From Pseudomonas guariconensis (GTDB taxonomy: Bacteria > Pseudomonadota > Gammaproteobacteria > Pseudomonadales > Pseudomonadaceae): 35,298 nucleotides of DNA. The notes under the pieces were generated by a model, which did no database searches, had not been told where the DNA came from, and was given only the letters and a program-made list of their open reading frames with translations. A program made the position numbers and the translations under genes. Below, piece after piece: positions 21,294 through 28,462 of the stretch. Every line of letters starts with the position of its first letter. The first letter of the stretch is position 1. The stretch spans positions 1 to 35,298 of the forward strand of contig NZ_JADLJL010000042.1 in NCBI RefSeq assembly GCF_015680235.1. The letters run 5' to 3'.

Positions 21294-23294
21294 TCAGTGC
21301 GGCGCGCGGGGAATGGTCTTGAGCAGGTCTTGCGGACTGATGTGGCCGACCACCTGGGCCACGGCGCTGCCTGGGGTGGGCAGGTCGAGGATGTGATCCT
21401 TGATCTTGCCGACCACGTGCATCTCGCAGGGCTTGCAGTCGAACTTCAGGGTCAATACTTCATCGCCATGCACCAACTGCATCGGCGCGACCTTGGTGCG
21501 CACGCCGGTGACGCCCTTGGCCTGCTTAGGGCATAGGTTGAACGAGAAGCGCAGGCAGTGCTTGGTGATCATCACTGGCACTTCGCCATGCTCCTCGTGG
21601 GCTTCGAAGGCGGCGTCGATCAGCTGCACCCCATGGCGGTGGTAGAAGTCGCGGGCCTTCTGGTTGTAGACATTGGCCAAGAACGACAGGTGCGCCTCTG
21701 GGTAGACCGGCGGTGGGTTGGTCTCGGCCTTGCGCCCGCCACGCGGGTGCGCCTTGACCCGTGCCTCGGTCAGGGCCTCGATGGCCTCGCGGCGCAGGGC
21801 CTTGAGCTGCGAGTTGGGGATGAAATACGCCTGGGGTGCGTCCAGTTCTATGGCATCGGCGTGGTACTGGGTTGTGCCCAGCTGGCCGAGCAGGTCATGC
21901 AGTTGGTCCAGGGCCTGCTGTGGCTTGTTGGCGGCGCCGAACGGGCCGTCGAGGGCCACCTGCACGCTGATGCCTTCCTCGCTGGTGACGGTCAGGGCCA
22001 GGCGCTGTTCGCGCAGCACGGCGTGCCATTGCACGCCCACGCGGCGCTCGGCGGAGGTGCGCTGCAGTGCCTGTTGCCAGTTGTGGTCCAGGTTACGCGA
22101 CAGCGGGTGGTTGGGGCGCAGCTTGTGCAGGCCTTCGGGCATTTCGTTGGGCTCGACCCGGTAGCGGTAGCGCGTCTGGCCGTCTTCCTCGAACTCGCCC
22201 TTGGGCTCGGCGATGTTGGCGCGAAAACCCACCACTTCGCGCTTGACCAGTACATTGAGACCGTCGCCGTTGGTCAGCGGCACTTCGGTGACCACCAGCA
22301 GGTCGCGCTTGCCGACTTTCTCCACCACGCCTACTGGCAGGCCGGTGAAGGTCGGGGAGTCGAAGGCGCCAATGTCGATCTTGCGGTCGCTGACGAAGTA
22401 GTCGGTGCTGCCGCGGTGGAAGGTCTTGTCCGGGTCAGGCACGAAGAAGTGTTCGGTGCGCCCGCTGGAGGCGCGCGCCAGGTCCGGGCGGCCTTCGAGG
22501 ATCGCATCCAACTCCTTGCGGTAGTGGGCGGTGATGTTTTTCACGTAGCCCATGTCCTTGTAGCGGCCCTCGATCTTGAACGAGCGCACGCCGGCGTCCA
22601 CCAGGTCGCTCAGGTTGGCGGTCTGGTTGTTGTCCTTCATCGACAGCAGGTGCTTCTCGAACGCCACCACGCGGCCCTGGTCATCCTTGAGGGTATAGGG
22701 CAGGCGGCAGGCCTGGGAGCAGTCGCCACGGTTGGCGCTGCGGCCGGTCTGGGCATGGGAGATGTTGCACTGGCCGGAGAAGGCCACGCACAGGGCGCCA
22801 TGGATGAAGAACTCGATGGCCGCGTCGGTCTCGGCGGCGATGGCACGAATTTGCTGCAGGTTCAGTTCGCGGGCCAGCACCAGTTGGGAGAAGCCGGCCT
22901 GGTCGAGGAACTTGGCTCGTGCCAGGGTGCGGATGTCGGTCTGGGTGCTGGCGTGCAGCTCGATCGGCGGGATGTCCAGCTCCATCACCCCCAGGTCCTG
23001 GACGATCAAGGCGTCGACGCCGGCGTCGTACAGCTGGTGGATCAGCTGGCGGGCGGGTTCGAGCTCGTTGTCGTGGAGGATGGTGTTGATGGTGGTGAAG
23101 ACCCGCGCGTGGTAGCGGTGGGCGAATTCCACCAGCCCGGCGATGTCGCTGACTTCGTTGCAGGCATTGTGGCGCGCACCGAAGCTGGGGCCGCCGATGT
23201 AGATGGCGTCGGCGCCATGCAGGATCGCTTCGCGGGCAATGGCCACGTCACGGGCGGGGCTGAGCAGTTCCAGGTGATTCTTTGGGAGGGACAT
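21294..23294 (-). CDS. rlhA: 23S rRNA 5-hydroxycytidine C2501 synthase RlhA (U32 family)
   Basis: The 666-aa protein closely follows E. coli RlhA (YdcP) along its length: LELLSPARDVAIAREAILHG at the N terminus, the U32 signature GQCNISHAQTGRSANRGDCS near residues 176-195, SFKIEGRYKDMGYVKNITAH, EHFFVPDPDKTFHRGSTDYF, LNRNLDHNWQQAL-like (LSRNLDHNWQQAL), and the C-terminal MITKHCLRFSFNLCPKQAKG and KFDCKPCEMHV. Cys residues in these segments probably bind an iron-sulfur cluster. RlhA hydroxylates C2501 of 23S rRNA near the peptidyl transferase centre using prephenate-dependent chemistry in E. coli. The start is ATG at 23292-23294 after GGGA-rich sequence. It stands alone between REP clusters. Confidence 0.95.
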   Translation of the reverse strand: MSLPKNHLELLSPARDVAIAREAILHGADAIYIGGPSFGARHNACNEVSDIAGLVEFAHRYHARVFTTINTILHDNELEPARQLIHQLYDAGVDALIVQDLGVMELDIPPIELHASTQTDIRTLARAKFLDQAGFSQLVLARELNLQQIRAIAAETDAAIEFFIHGALCVAFSGQCNISHAQTGRSANRGDCSQACRLPYTLKDDQGRVVAFEKHLLSMKDNNQTANLSDLVDAGVRSFKIEGRYKDMGYVKNITAHYRKELDAILEGRPDLARASSGRTEHFFVPDPDKTFHRGSTDYFVSDRKIDIGAFDSPTFTGLPVGVVEKVGKRDLLVVTEVPLTNGDGLNVLVKREVVGFRANIAEPKGEFEEDGQTRYRYRVEPNEMPEGLHKLRPNHPLSRNLDHNWQQALQRTSAERRVGVQWHAVLREQRLALTVTSEEGISVQVALDGPFGAANKPQQALDQLHDLLGQLGTTQYHADAIELDAPQAYFIPNSQLKALRREAIEALTEARVKAHPRGGRKAETNPPPVYPEAHLSFLANVYNQKARDFYHRHGVQLIDAAFEAHEEHGEVPVMITKHCLRFSFNLCPKQAKGVTGVRTKVAPMQLVHGDEVLTLKFDCKPCEMHVVGKIKDHILDLPTPGSAVAQVVGHISPQDLLKTIPRAPH

Positions 23295-23376
23295 ATCGTT
23301 ATGGTCGGGCTGTCACGGGCAAGGCGCGCATTGTACCGGTGAAATGGCCCGGGAGCATCCATTGGCTGCCCAAAGG

Positions 23377-23555
23377 GGGCTGCGGCGCAGCCCTTTCGCG
23401 GCACAAGGCCGCTTGTACAGGGAGGTGTGGGAGCGGGCTTGCCCCGCGATCAAGGGCCAGACGACGGTGATATCGGGCCCGGCCTAATCGCGGCACAAGG
23501 CCGCTCCTACAAGGGAGGTGACGCAGATCTGTGGGAGCGGGCTTGCCCGCGATTG
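23377..23555. repeat. Cluster of four REP units upstream of rlhA
   Basis: The 297-bp gap between rlhA and the RidA-family gene is mostly repeats. GGGCTGCGGCGCAGCCC (23377-23393) is a hairpin; REP units follow near 23394-23420, 23427-23450, 23485-23512 and 23530-23553 in alternating orientation. Between the second and third lies GACGGTGATATCGGGCCCGG (from 23463), also found near 28317. No gene or RNA is recognised in the gap. Confidence 0.85.
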
Positions 23556-23591
23556 GGCTGCGAAGCAGACCCAGCCACGGGGTGCCAGGGA

Positions 23592-23966
23592 TCAGGCCTT
23601 GGCGGCCATTGCGGTTACTTCCACGCGCATGCCTTCGAAGGCCAGCGACGCCACGCCCACCGCGGCACGCACCGGCCACGGCTTGCTGAAGAAGCGCTGG
23701 TAGACCTCATTGAAAGCCGGGCGGTCGGCCATGTCGGTCAGGTAGATAGTCAGGTGCACGACGCGGTCCATCGAGCTGCCGGCACGCTCCAGGGCGTCCT
23801 TGAGCGCCTGCAGAGTGCATTCGCTCTGCTCGACGATATCGCCCAGCGCCAGGCTGCCGTCGGGGCGGGTCGGGATCTGGGTGGTGACCAGCAGGCCGTT
23901 GAACTCGGCCACGTCGGAGGAGATGGATTCCGGGTCGCTGTCGGGGGTGAAGAGGATATCTGCCAT
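23592..23966 (-). CDS. RidA family protein (124 aa)
   Basis: This is a YjgF/YER057c/UK114 fold protein. Typical elements are FNGLLVTTQIPTRPDGSLAL, the IVEQSECTLQALKDALERAG helix, VVHLTIYLTDMADRPAFNEV, and PVRAAVGVASLAFEGMRVEVTAMA with the conserved Arg (PVRAAVGV) and Glu (RVEVTA) of active RidA proteins. RidA hydrolyses reactive enamine/imine intermediates such as 2-aminoacrylate, but subfamilies differ and this one is diverged at its N terminus (TPDSDPESISSDV), so deaminase activity is likely but unproven. The start at 23964-23966 (MADILF) was preferred to an in-frame ATG six codons upstream. It is divergent from trmK with a 169-bp gap. Confidence 0.9.
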   Translation of the reverse strand: MADILFTPDSDPESISSDVAEFNGLLVTTQIPTRPDGSLALGDIVEQSECTLQALKDALERAGSSMDRVVHLTIYLTDMADRPAFNEVYQRFFSKPWPVRAAVGVASLAFEGMRVEVTAMAAKA

Positions 23967-24135
23967 GGTTGATTCGCCTTGCAACGGAAGGAAACTCGCA
24001 AGCCTACGCGAGCGGCTTGGCCGGGTCGAGCCGTGGCCCTGGTCGCGTGCATTTGAAAAGCGCAGCGAGGGCGGTCAGAATCGCGCCCCGGTCCGGCCGA
24101 GGGTGTCGGGCAAGCGTTGCAAGAAGGGGCAAGGG

Positions 24136-24831
24136 TTGAACGAACAGACATTATCGATGCGTCTGGAGCGCGTGGCGGCGCATGTGCCGGCCGGCGCGCG
24201 CCTGGCCGATATCGGCTCGGACCACGGCTACCTGCCGGTGGCGCTGATGCTGCGCGGCTGCATCGAGGCGGCTGTGGCCGGCGAGGCCGCGCCGACGCCG
24301 TATCATTCGGCCCAGCGCAAGGTACGCAAGAACGGCCTGGAAGCGCGCATCACCGTGCGCCTGGCCGACGGCCTGGATGCCATCGAGCCGCAGGACGGCA
24401 TCACCGCCATCAGCCTGTGCGGCATGGGCGGCGAGAAGATCCGCGAGATCCTCGAGCGCGGCAAGCACCGCCTGAGCGGCAAGGAGCGCCTGGTGCTGCA
24501 GCCCAACGTGCGTGAGGGCACCCTGCGTGAATGGCTGATGGAAAACGACTACCGCATCCTGTGCGAGGAATTGCTGGAGGAAAATGCGTTCACCTACGAG
24601 ATCATCGTTGCCGAACGCTGCGAGGCGGTGGCCTATTCGCCCCAGGAGCTGTACTTCGGCCCCTTGCTGATGCAGGAGCGCAGCCCGGCCTTCCTGGCCA
24701 AGTGGGGCTTGAACCTCAAGCGCAAGCGTCGGGTCATGGCGCATTTCGTGCGAGCCCGCCAGGGCGTGCCGGAGCAGAAGGTCCAGGAAGTGGCGACGCA
24801 GGTGCGGTGGATCGAACAGCTGTTGGCGTGA
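24136..24831 (+). CDS. trmK: tRNA (adenine-N1)-methyltransferase TrmK family
   Basis: This 231-aa class I SAM methyltransferase has motif I in LADIGSDHGYLPVALM (residues 23-38), GEAAPTPYHSAQRKVRKNGL, RLADGLDAI and LCGMGGEKIREIL, followed by LQPNVREGTLREWLMENDYR, all characteristic of TrmK (YqfN), which makes m1A22 in tRNA. The C-terminal part contains a helical segment (KRKRRVMAHFVRARQG). The start is probably the TTG at 24136 (MNEQTLSMRLERV) with AAGGGGCAAGGG before it; the ATG at 24157 is the alternative but has no ribosome site. A28-type substrate or absence of m1A22 in gamma-proteobacterial tRNAs would be worth checking, as the family is best known in Firmicutes. Confidence 0.9.
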   Translation: MNEQTLSMRLERVAAHVPAGARLADIGSDHGYLPVALMLRGCIEAAVAGEAAPTPYHSAQRKVRKNGLEARITVRLADGLDAIEPQDGITAISLCGMGGEKIREILERGKHRLSGKERLVLQPNVREGTLREWLMENDYRILCEELLEENAFTYEIIVAERCEAVAYSPQELYFGPLLMQERSPAFLAKWGLNLKRKRRVMAHFVRARQGVPEQKVQEVATQVRWIEQLLA

Positions 24832-24838
24832 CCTGACG

Positions 24839-25108
24839 CTACAGCTGCGAGCAGTTGCCCATTTCCTGGTACTTGACCTTGTGGGTCTGGCCTTCGTGGT
24901 CGACATAAACCATCTGCGCTGTGCCCACCGCACAATCGGCCGCATTGCTGGCGGGGGTGATGGAAATCACCTTGGCCACGTCCAAAGGCATGCCGTATTC
25001 GTAAGTCTGACTGGGGGTGCCGACCGGTTGTGTGGTGGCCGGGGCGGCGAAGGCAGTGAACGAAGCGAGGGATGTGAACAGGGCAAGGAACGCGGTCGAG
25101 CCTTTCAT
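24839..25108 (-). CDS. DUF2790 exported small protein (89 aa)
   Basis: A signal peptide (MKGSTAFLALFTSLASFTAFA) precedes a mature part of about 68 residues: QTYEYGMPLDVAKVISITPA, then CAVGTAQMVYVDHEGQTHKV and KYQEMGNCSQL. The YEYGMPLDVAKVIS and MxYxDxxGxxxxxxYxxxGxxC pattern is that of DUF2790, a periplasmic family widespread in Pseudomonas, usually near regulators of metal or envelope stress; function is unknown. The two Cys may form a disulfide. The start at 25106-25108 has AAAGGAGACC before it. It is divergent from the LysR gene across 121 bp, and convergent with trmK, whose stop is 7 bp away. Confidence 0.88.
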   Translation of the reverse strand: MKGSTAFLALFTSLASFTAFAAPATTQPVGTPSQTYEYGMPLDVAKVISITPASNAADCAVGTAQMVYVDHEGQTHKVKYQEMGNCSQL

Positions 25109-25229
25109 GGCGGTCTCCTTTAATCGGTGATGACCCATGATGGATTGCTTAGGGATCAGCGATAAATGGGCTGTTTCGTGATAGATTCCTGCCTTTGATG
25201 CATGAATGCCATCACAGGAGCGCGTTGAT

Positions 25230-26159
25230 ATGGACATGCTGCACGCCATGCGAACCTTCGCCCGGGTAGTGGAATGCGGCAGCTTCGCCGCTGCGGCCAA
25301 TGCCCTGGATATTTCTGCCGCGCAGGTGTCGCGCATCGTTGCGGAGCTGGAGAACCAGCTGCAGACCCGCCTGCTGCACCGCACCACCCGCAGGCTGCGC
25401 ATGAGCGAGGCGGGGGAGCGTTTTCTGGAGCGTTCGCGGCAGATCATGCTGCTTACCGAGGAGGCCATGGACGAAGCCCGCGGCGCCCACCTCACGCCCC
25501 GCGGCCGCCTGCGTTTTCATTGCACCCATGGCCTGGGCCTGTTGATGATGCCGCTGGTGGCCCGCTACAACGCCGCCTGCCCGGACGTGGTGATGGAGCT
25601 GACCCTGTCCCAGCGCAACCCGGATGCGGTGGCCGATGGCCAGGACGTGGTGATCACCATCGGCCAAGGCCTGCCGGACTCGCAGTTGATCGCCATCCCG
25701 CTGGGCAGTATCTACAGCATTCTCTGCGCCTCTCCCGAGTACCTGGCTCGCCATGGCGTGCCCCAGCGCCCGCAAGATCTGCACCAGCATGTCTGCCTAC
25801 GCACGGTCGACCCGTTGTTCGAGGAGGATTGGTCGTTCGAAGGGCCGGACAACTGTGTGATCGTGCCCCAGGACACCTTCCTCACCAATGTCGCTGACGC
25901 CATGCTCAAGGCCACCGAGCTGGGCATGGGGATTGGCCTGCTGCCGTATTATTCGGCAACACAGGCGATCGAGGAGGGGCGCCTGTGTCGACTCCTGGCG
26001 CCCCACCGCCTGCGTCAGCGGGAGATCTACGCGATTTACCCATCGCGCCATTACCTCGACGCCAAGGTGCGTACGTGGCTGGACTTTCTCAAGGAGCAGT
26101 TGCCGGTGTTGTTCCAGGCCCACGAGCGCGTGGCAGACGACGCACGTTACTGGCGCTGA
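25230..26159 (+). CDS. LysR-family transcriptional regulator (309 aa)
   Basis: The N-terminal winged helix-turn-helix is clear: MDMLHAMRTFARVVECGSFA, AAANALDISAAQVSRIVAEL and ENQLQTRLLHRTTRRLRMSE (residues 1-60), followed by a linker helix and the periplasmic-binding-like effector domain from about residue 90 (GRLRFHCTHGLGLLMMPLVA) to the end. It belongs to the large CrgA/DsdC-like branch in which LLHRTTRRL is standard; the ligand is unknown. The ATG at 25230 follows CAGGAG by nine bases. LysR regulators commonly control the divergent gene, here the DUF2790 gene, through a site in the 121-bp gap; this is inference. Confidence 0.93.
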   Translation: MDMLHAMRTFARVVECGSFAAAANALDISAAQVSRIVAELENQLQTRLLHRTTRRLRMSEAGERFLERSRQIMLLTEEAMDEARGAHLTPRGRLRFHCTHGLGLLMMPLVARYNAACPDVVMELTLSQRNPDAVADGQDVVITIGQGLPDSQLIAIPLGSIYSILCASPEYLARHGVPQRPQDLHQHVCLRTVDPLFEEDWSFEGPDNCVIVPQDTFLTNVADAMLKATELGMGIGLLPYYSATQAIEEGRLCRLLAPHRLRQREIYAIYPSRHYLDAKVRTWLDFLKEQLPVLFQAHERVADDARYWR

Positions 26160-26229
26160 CGGCACGGGGCATGGCACTGGTGGCGCCGAGGTTCGCGCGC
26201 AGGCCTGCTCCTGAAGATTCTGCTGGCGT

Positions 26230-26550
26230 TCAGCGGCTGTCTTGGTCCTCTGCGGTACCGCCGGAGCCGCCTGCGCCGGTGCCGGTCGCTTCGCCGGTGT
26301 TGTTCGAACCACCGGTAGTGCCGTCGGCTGCATCGGAATCGGTGCCGGTGTCGCTACTGTCGTTGTCCTGAGTGCCGCCGGGGTTGTTGGTGCTGCTGCC
26401 TTCACCGGCCGTGCTGCCGCGAGGGTGCTCGCCCGAGGTGTGGTCGTCGTGGGGAGGGCTGCCGGTGCCGTTCATGTCCGTGGCGGCAACTGCGGCGCCA
26501 CTGGAAAGGCCCAGGCACAGGGCAAGGAACAGGGGCTGGAAGCGAACCAT
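26230..26550 (-). CDS. Exported low-complexity protein (106 aa)
   Basis: A signal peptide (MVRFQPLFLALCLGLSSGAAVAA) is followed by an extremely biased mature part made almost only of Gly, Ser, Thr, Asp, Asn and Glu (for example GGTQDNDSSDTGTDSDAADG). It is acidic and certainly disordered, like secreted Gly/Asp-rich or hydrophilin-like proteins. ACAGGAG before the ATG at 26550 supports translation. Translation on the other strand also gives an open frame (Ala/Gly/Val-rich), which is the expected GC shadow. No function is assigned. An inverted repeat lies upstream at 26581-26608. Confidence 0.7.
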   Translation of the reverse strand: MVRFQPLFLALCLGLSSGAAVAATDMNGTGSPPHDDHTSGEHPRGSTAGEGSSTNNPGGTQDNDSSDTGTDSDAADGTTGGSNNTGEATGTGAGGSGGTAEDQDSR

Positions 26551-26580
26551 GGCGAATCTCCTGTCGGGATGATTGTCCTC

Positions 26581-26608
26581 GTGTGGTGTTCACAAATAAC
26601 AACCACAC
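26581..26608. promoter_or_regulatory. Inverted repeat upstream of the low-complexity exported protein
   Basis: GTGTGG (26581-26586) and CCACAC (26603-26608) flank an AT-rich core (CACAAATAAC), with a near-complementary extension (TGTT/AACAA). It is the only AT-rich stretch nearby and lies 31 bp upstream of the start at 26550, so it may be the operator/promoter region. Confidence 0.4.
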
Positions 26609-26626
26609 TAGGTTCGTCTGCCCAGG

Positions 26627-26679
26627 GCCGGGCAGGGTGCCCGGCAGGCGACCAGCGGTAGGGGCTGCTCCGCAGCCCC
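26627..26679. terminator. Two adjacent GC-rich hairpins downstream of the YcaD-like transporter
   Basis: GCCGGGCA-GGG-TGCCCGGC (26627-26645) and GGGGCTGC-TCC-GCAGCCCC (26661-26679) each form perfect 8-bp stems just past the transporter stop at 26688. There are no long T-runs; they are probable terminators or mRNA-stabilising stems for the minus-strand transcript. Confidence 0.5.
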
Positions 26680-26687
26680 CCGGGCAG

Positions 26688-27989
26688 TCAGTGGGTCTCG
26701 GCCCGGTGTACCGGGTTTTCGCCGCTTACCGCATCGGCCATGGTCGGATGCTCCTGGGCGGCGTGCATCAATTCCTCGGTGACCCGCAGCTCCGCGCCGG
26801 TCGGTGAGAAGGTGGCCGCCGGGGCGAAAGGTGCCGGGTGCTCCGGTGCCGGGCGCTTGCCACGCCGCCACACGAAGAAGCCGACCATGGCCAGGTTGAT
26901 CACCGCGAAGGCCCAGAACAGCCCGGCCTCGCCATAGGCGCTCATCACCGGCGAGATGGCCAGCGGGGCCATGGACGAGCCCAGCGAGTTGATCAACAGC
27001 AGGCCTTGGATCATCGGCACCAGGGCATCGGACGGGGCGCGGTCGGCAGCGCTGCTGACCGCCACCGGGTACAGCGCGAACACACCGCCACCGAGCAGGA
27101 ACAGCATGGCCGGCAGCAACGCCGAATCGGAAGGCAGCAGCACGATCACCACCGACAGCACGGTACACATCGCCGCCAGGGCGATCAGCACCAGCTGGCG
27201 GTCCTTACGGTCGGACCAGCGCCCGACCGGGTACTGCAACAGCATCGCGCCGAGGATCACCCAGGCCATCATTTCGCCGACCTCGCCTACGTCCATGCCG
27301 ATACGCTGCAGGTACAGCGGCAGCAGGGCATAGATGCCGGCGATGGCCACGCCCGAGCCGAAGCAGCCCACCAGGCCGGTGGGGGCGATGCCGAGCAGTT
27401 GGCGCGGCTTGAGCGGTTCGACCTGGTCAAGCAGTGGCGACACCCGCGGCAACACCACGATCGGCACCACCGACAGCGTGGCCAGCATGCCCGCGACCAT
27501 GAACGGTGCGGTAGCGCCCCAACCGGTGATTTCGCCCAGGGTGGCCTGGGCCAGCACGCCGGCACCGTAGAAGGCAATCATGTACAGCGCCAGCAGGCGG
27601 CCGCGGATCTTCGGGTCGCCTGCCAGCAGCAGCCAGCTTTCGATGACCAGGAACACGCCGACCGCAGCCCAGCCGTTGATCAGGCGCAGGGCGAACCACC
27701 AGGTGGTGTCGTAGAACAACCCCTGCAGCAGGATGGTCGCTGCGATCAAGGACGCGAAACTGGTGTAGGCGCGGATATGGCCGATACGCAGGATCAGCCG
27801 GTCGTTGAAGATCGCGCCGAGGGTCAGGCCGATGAAATAGGCCGACGAGACGATACCGATCATGGTCGCCGATTCACCGGCGTCGCCCAGGCGCAAGGTA
27901 GTGAGGGAAGACAGGAAGCCGTTGCCCAGGGCAATGATGAACAGCCCAAGCAGGGGTGCCAGCGCCATGGCCAGCAAACGCGCAGACAT
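26688..27989 (-). CDS. MFS transporter, YcaD-like (433 aa)
   Basis: Twelve hydrophobic helices are evident, starting MSARLLAMALAPLLGLFIIA. The first cytoplasmic loop is FNDRLILRIGHIRAYTSFAS and the mid-protein loop LPRVSPLLDQVEPLKPRQ separates the two halves; YPVGRWSDRKDRQLVLI is the typical loop 8-9 motif. The sequence follows the small YcaD branch of the major facilitator superfamily, whose substrate is unknown. A charged cytoplasmic tail of about 55 residues (from RRGKRPAPEHPAP) is long for the family. The start at 27987-27989 has TAGAGGTAA upstream; the extension to 28172 lacks support. A promoter candidate lies at 28144-28172. Confidence 0.92.
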   Translation of the reverse strand: MSARLLAMALAPLLGLFIIALGNGFLSSLTTLRLGDAGESATMIGIVSSAYFIGLTLGAIFNDRLILRIGHIRAYTSFASLIAATILLQGLFYDTTWWFALRLINGWAAVGVFLVIESWLLLAGDPKIRGRLLALYMIAFYGAGVLAQATLGEITGWGATAPFMVAGMLATLSVVPIVVLPRVSPLLDQVEPLKPRQLLGIAPTGLVGCFGSGVAIAGIYALLPLYLQRIGMDVGEVGEMMAWVILGAMLLQYPVGRWSDRKDRQLVLIALAAMCTVLSVVIVLLPSDSALLPAMLFLLGGGVFALYPVAVSSAADRAPSDALVPMIQGLLLINSLGSSMAPLAISPVMSAYGEAGLFWAFAVINLAMVGFFVWRRGKRPAPEHPAPFAPAATFSPTGAELRVTEELMHAAQEHPTMADAVSGENPVHRAETH

Positions 27990-28143
27990 AGTTACCTCTA
28001 GTTGGAGAAAGCCACGAGTGTGCCTTTTCGATGGCGCAAGGGCTGCGCGGGCGTGCCTGGCAAGGGATGCGACCCAGACGCCGCTCACCGCTTTGGGGGG
28101 CAGTTGGGGCTTGGGATAGGCAACGGGGCGAAAAGGAGGCGCG

Positions 28144-28172
28144 ATTCTAAGGCCTCGGCGCGTTTTACCCAA
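28144..28172 (-). promoter_or_regulatory. Candidate sigma-70 promoter for the YcaD-like transporter
   Basis: On the minus strand TTGGGT and TAGAAT are separated by exactly 17 bp, each matching four or five of six consensus bases. The -10 lies about 155 bp from the ATG, giving a long leader. It is the best promoter-like pair in the gap, but unproven. Confidence 0.4.
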
Positions 28173-28299
28173 GGGGCTGCCCCCTGCGACAGGAGGCCGC
28201 AGGCTCTGCCTATAACGGCTATTGGCAGATCACCCTGCCTTTCGGGCTGCGTTGTCGCACGAAGAACAAGTGGCAAGCGCTACCCCCTGTGGGAGATCA

Positions 28300-28370
28300 C
28301 CCAGCCCTTGCCAAGCGACGGTGATATCGGGCCCGGCCCAATCGCAGGACAAGCCCGCCCCACAAATAGT
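28300..28370. repeat. REP-related element with shared spacer module
   Basis: CAGCCCTTGCCAAGCGACGG begins at about 28302 and continues TGATATCGGGCCCGGCCCAA to a REP half, ATCGCAGGACAAGCCCGCCC. The 22 bp from 28317 to 28338 are identical to 23463-23484. It lies upstream of the membrane hydrolase gene. Confidence 0.7.
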
Positions 28371-28462
28371 CCGCAAAAATAAGGGGAGGCTTCGGCACAG
28401 TTTGCACTGTCAGCCAGGATGAAGGTAGTTTCCTGAAAACGATGTTCTCAGGGGGTTCTACC

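Larger units (their letters stand above)
27990..28462. other. 473-bp divergent intergenic region with promoter candidate and REP
   Basis: This gap lies between the YcaD-like transporter (minus) and the membrane hydrolase (plus). It holds a promoter candidate on the minus strand (28144-28172), a GGGGCTGCCCC-type short hairpin near 28174, and a REP-related segment (28288-28370). The open frames that run through it have no ribosome site or protein character. I see no RNA gene. Confidence 0.6.

Noticed and set aside
21558..23342. 594-codon open frame on the plus strand
   Set aside because: It is antisense to rlhA, which matches its family from end to end.
23377..23555. CRISPR array
   Set aside because: The repeats are palindromic REP units in alternating orientation with irregular spacing, not direct repeats with unique spacers, and no cas gene is present.
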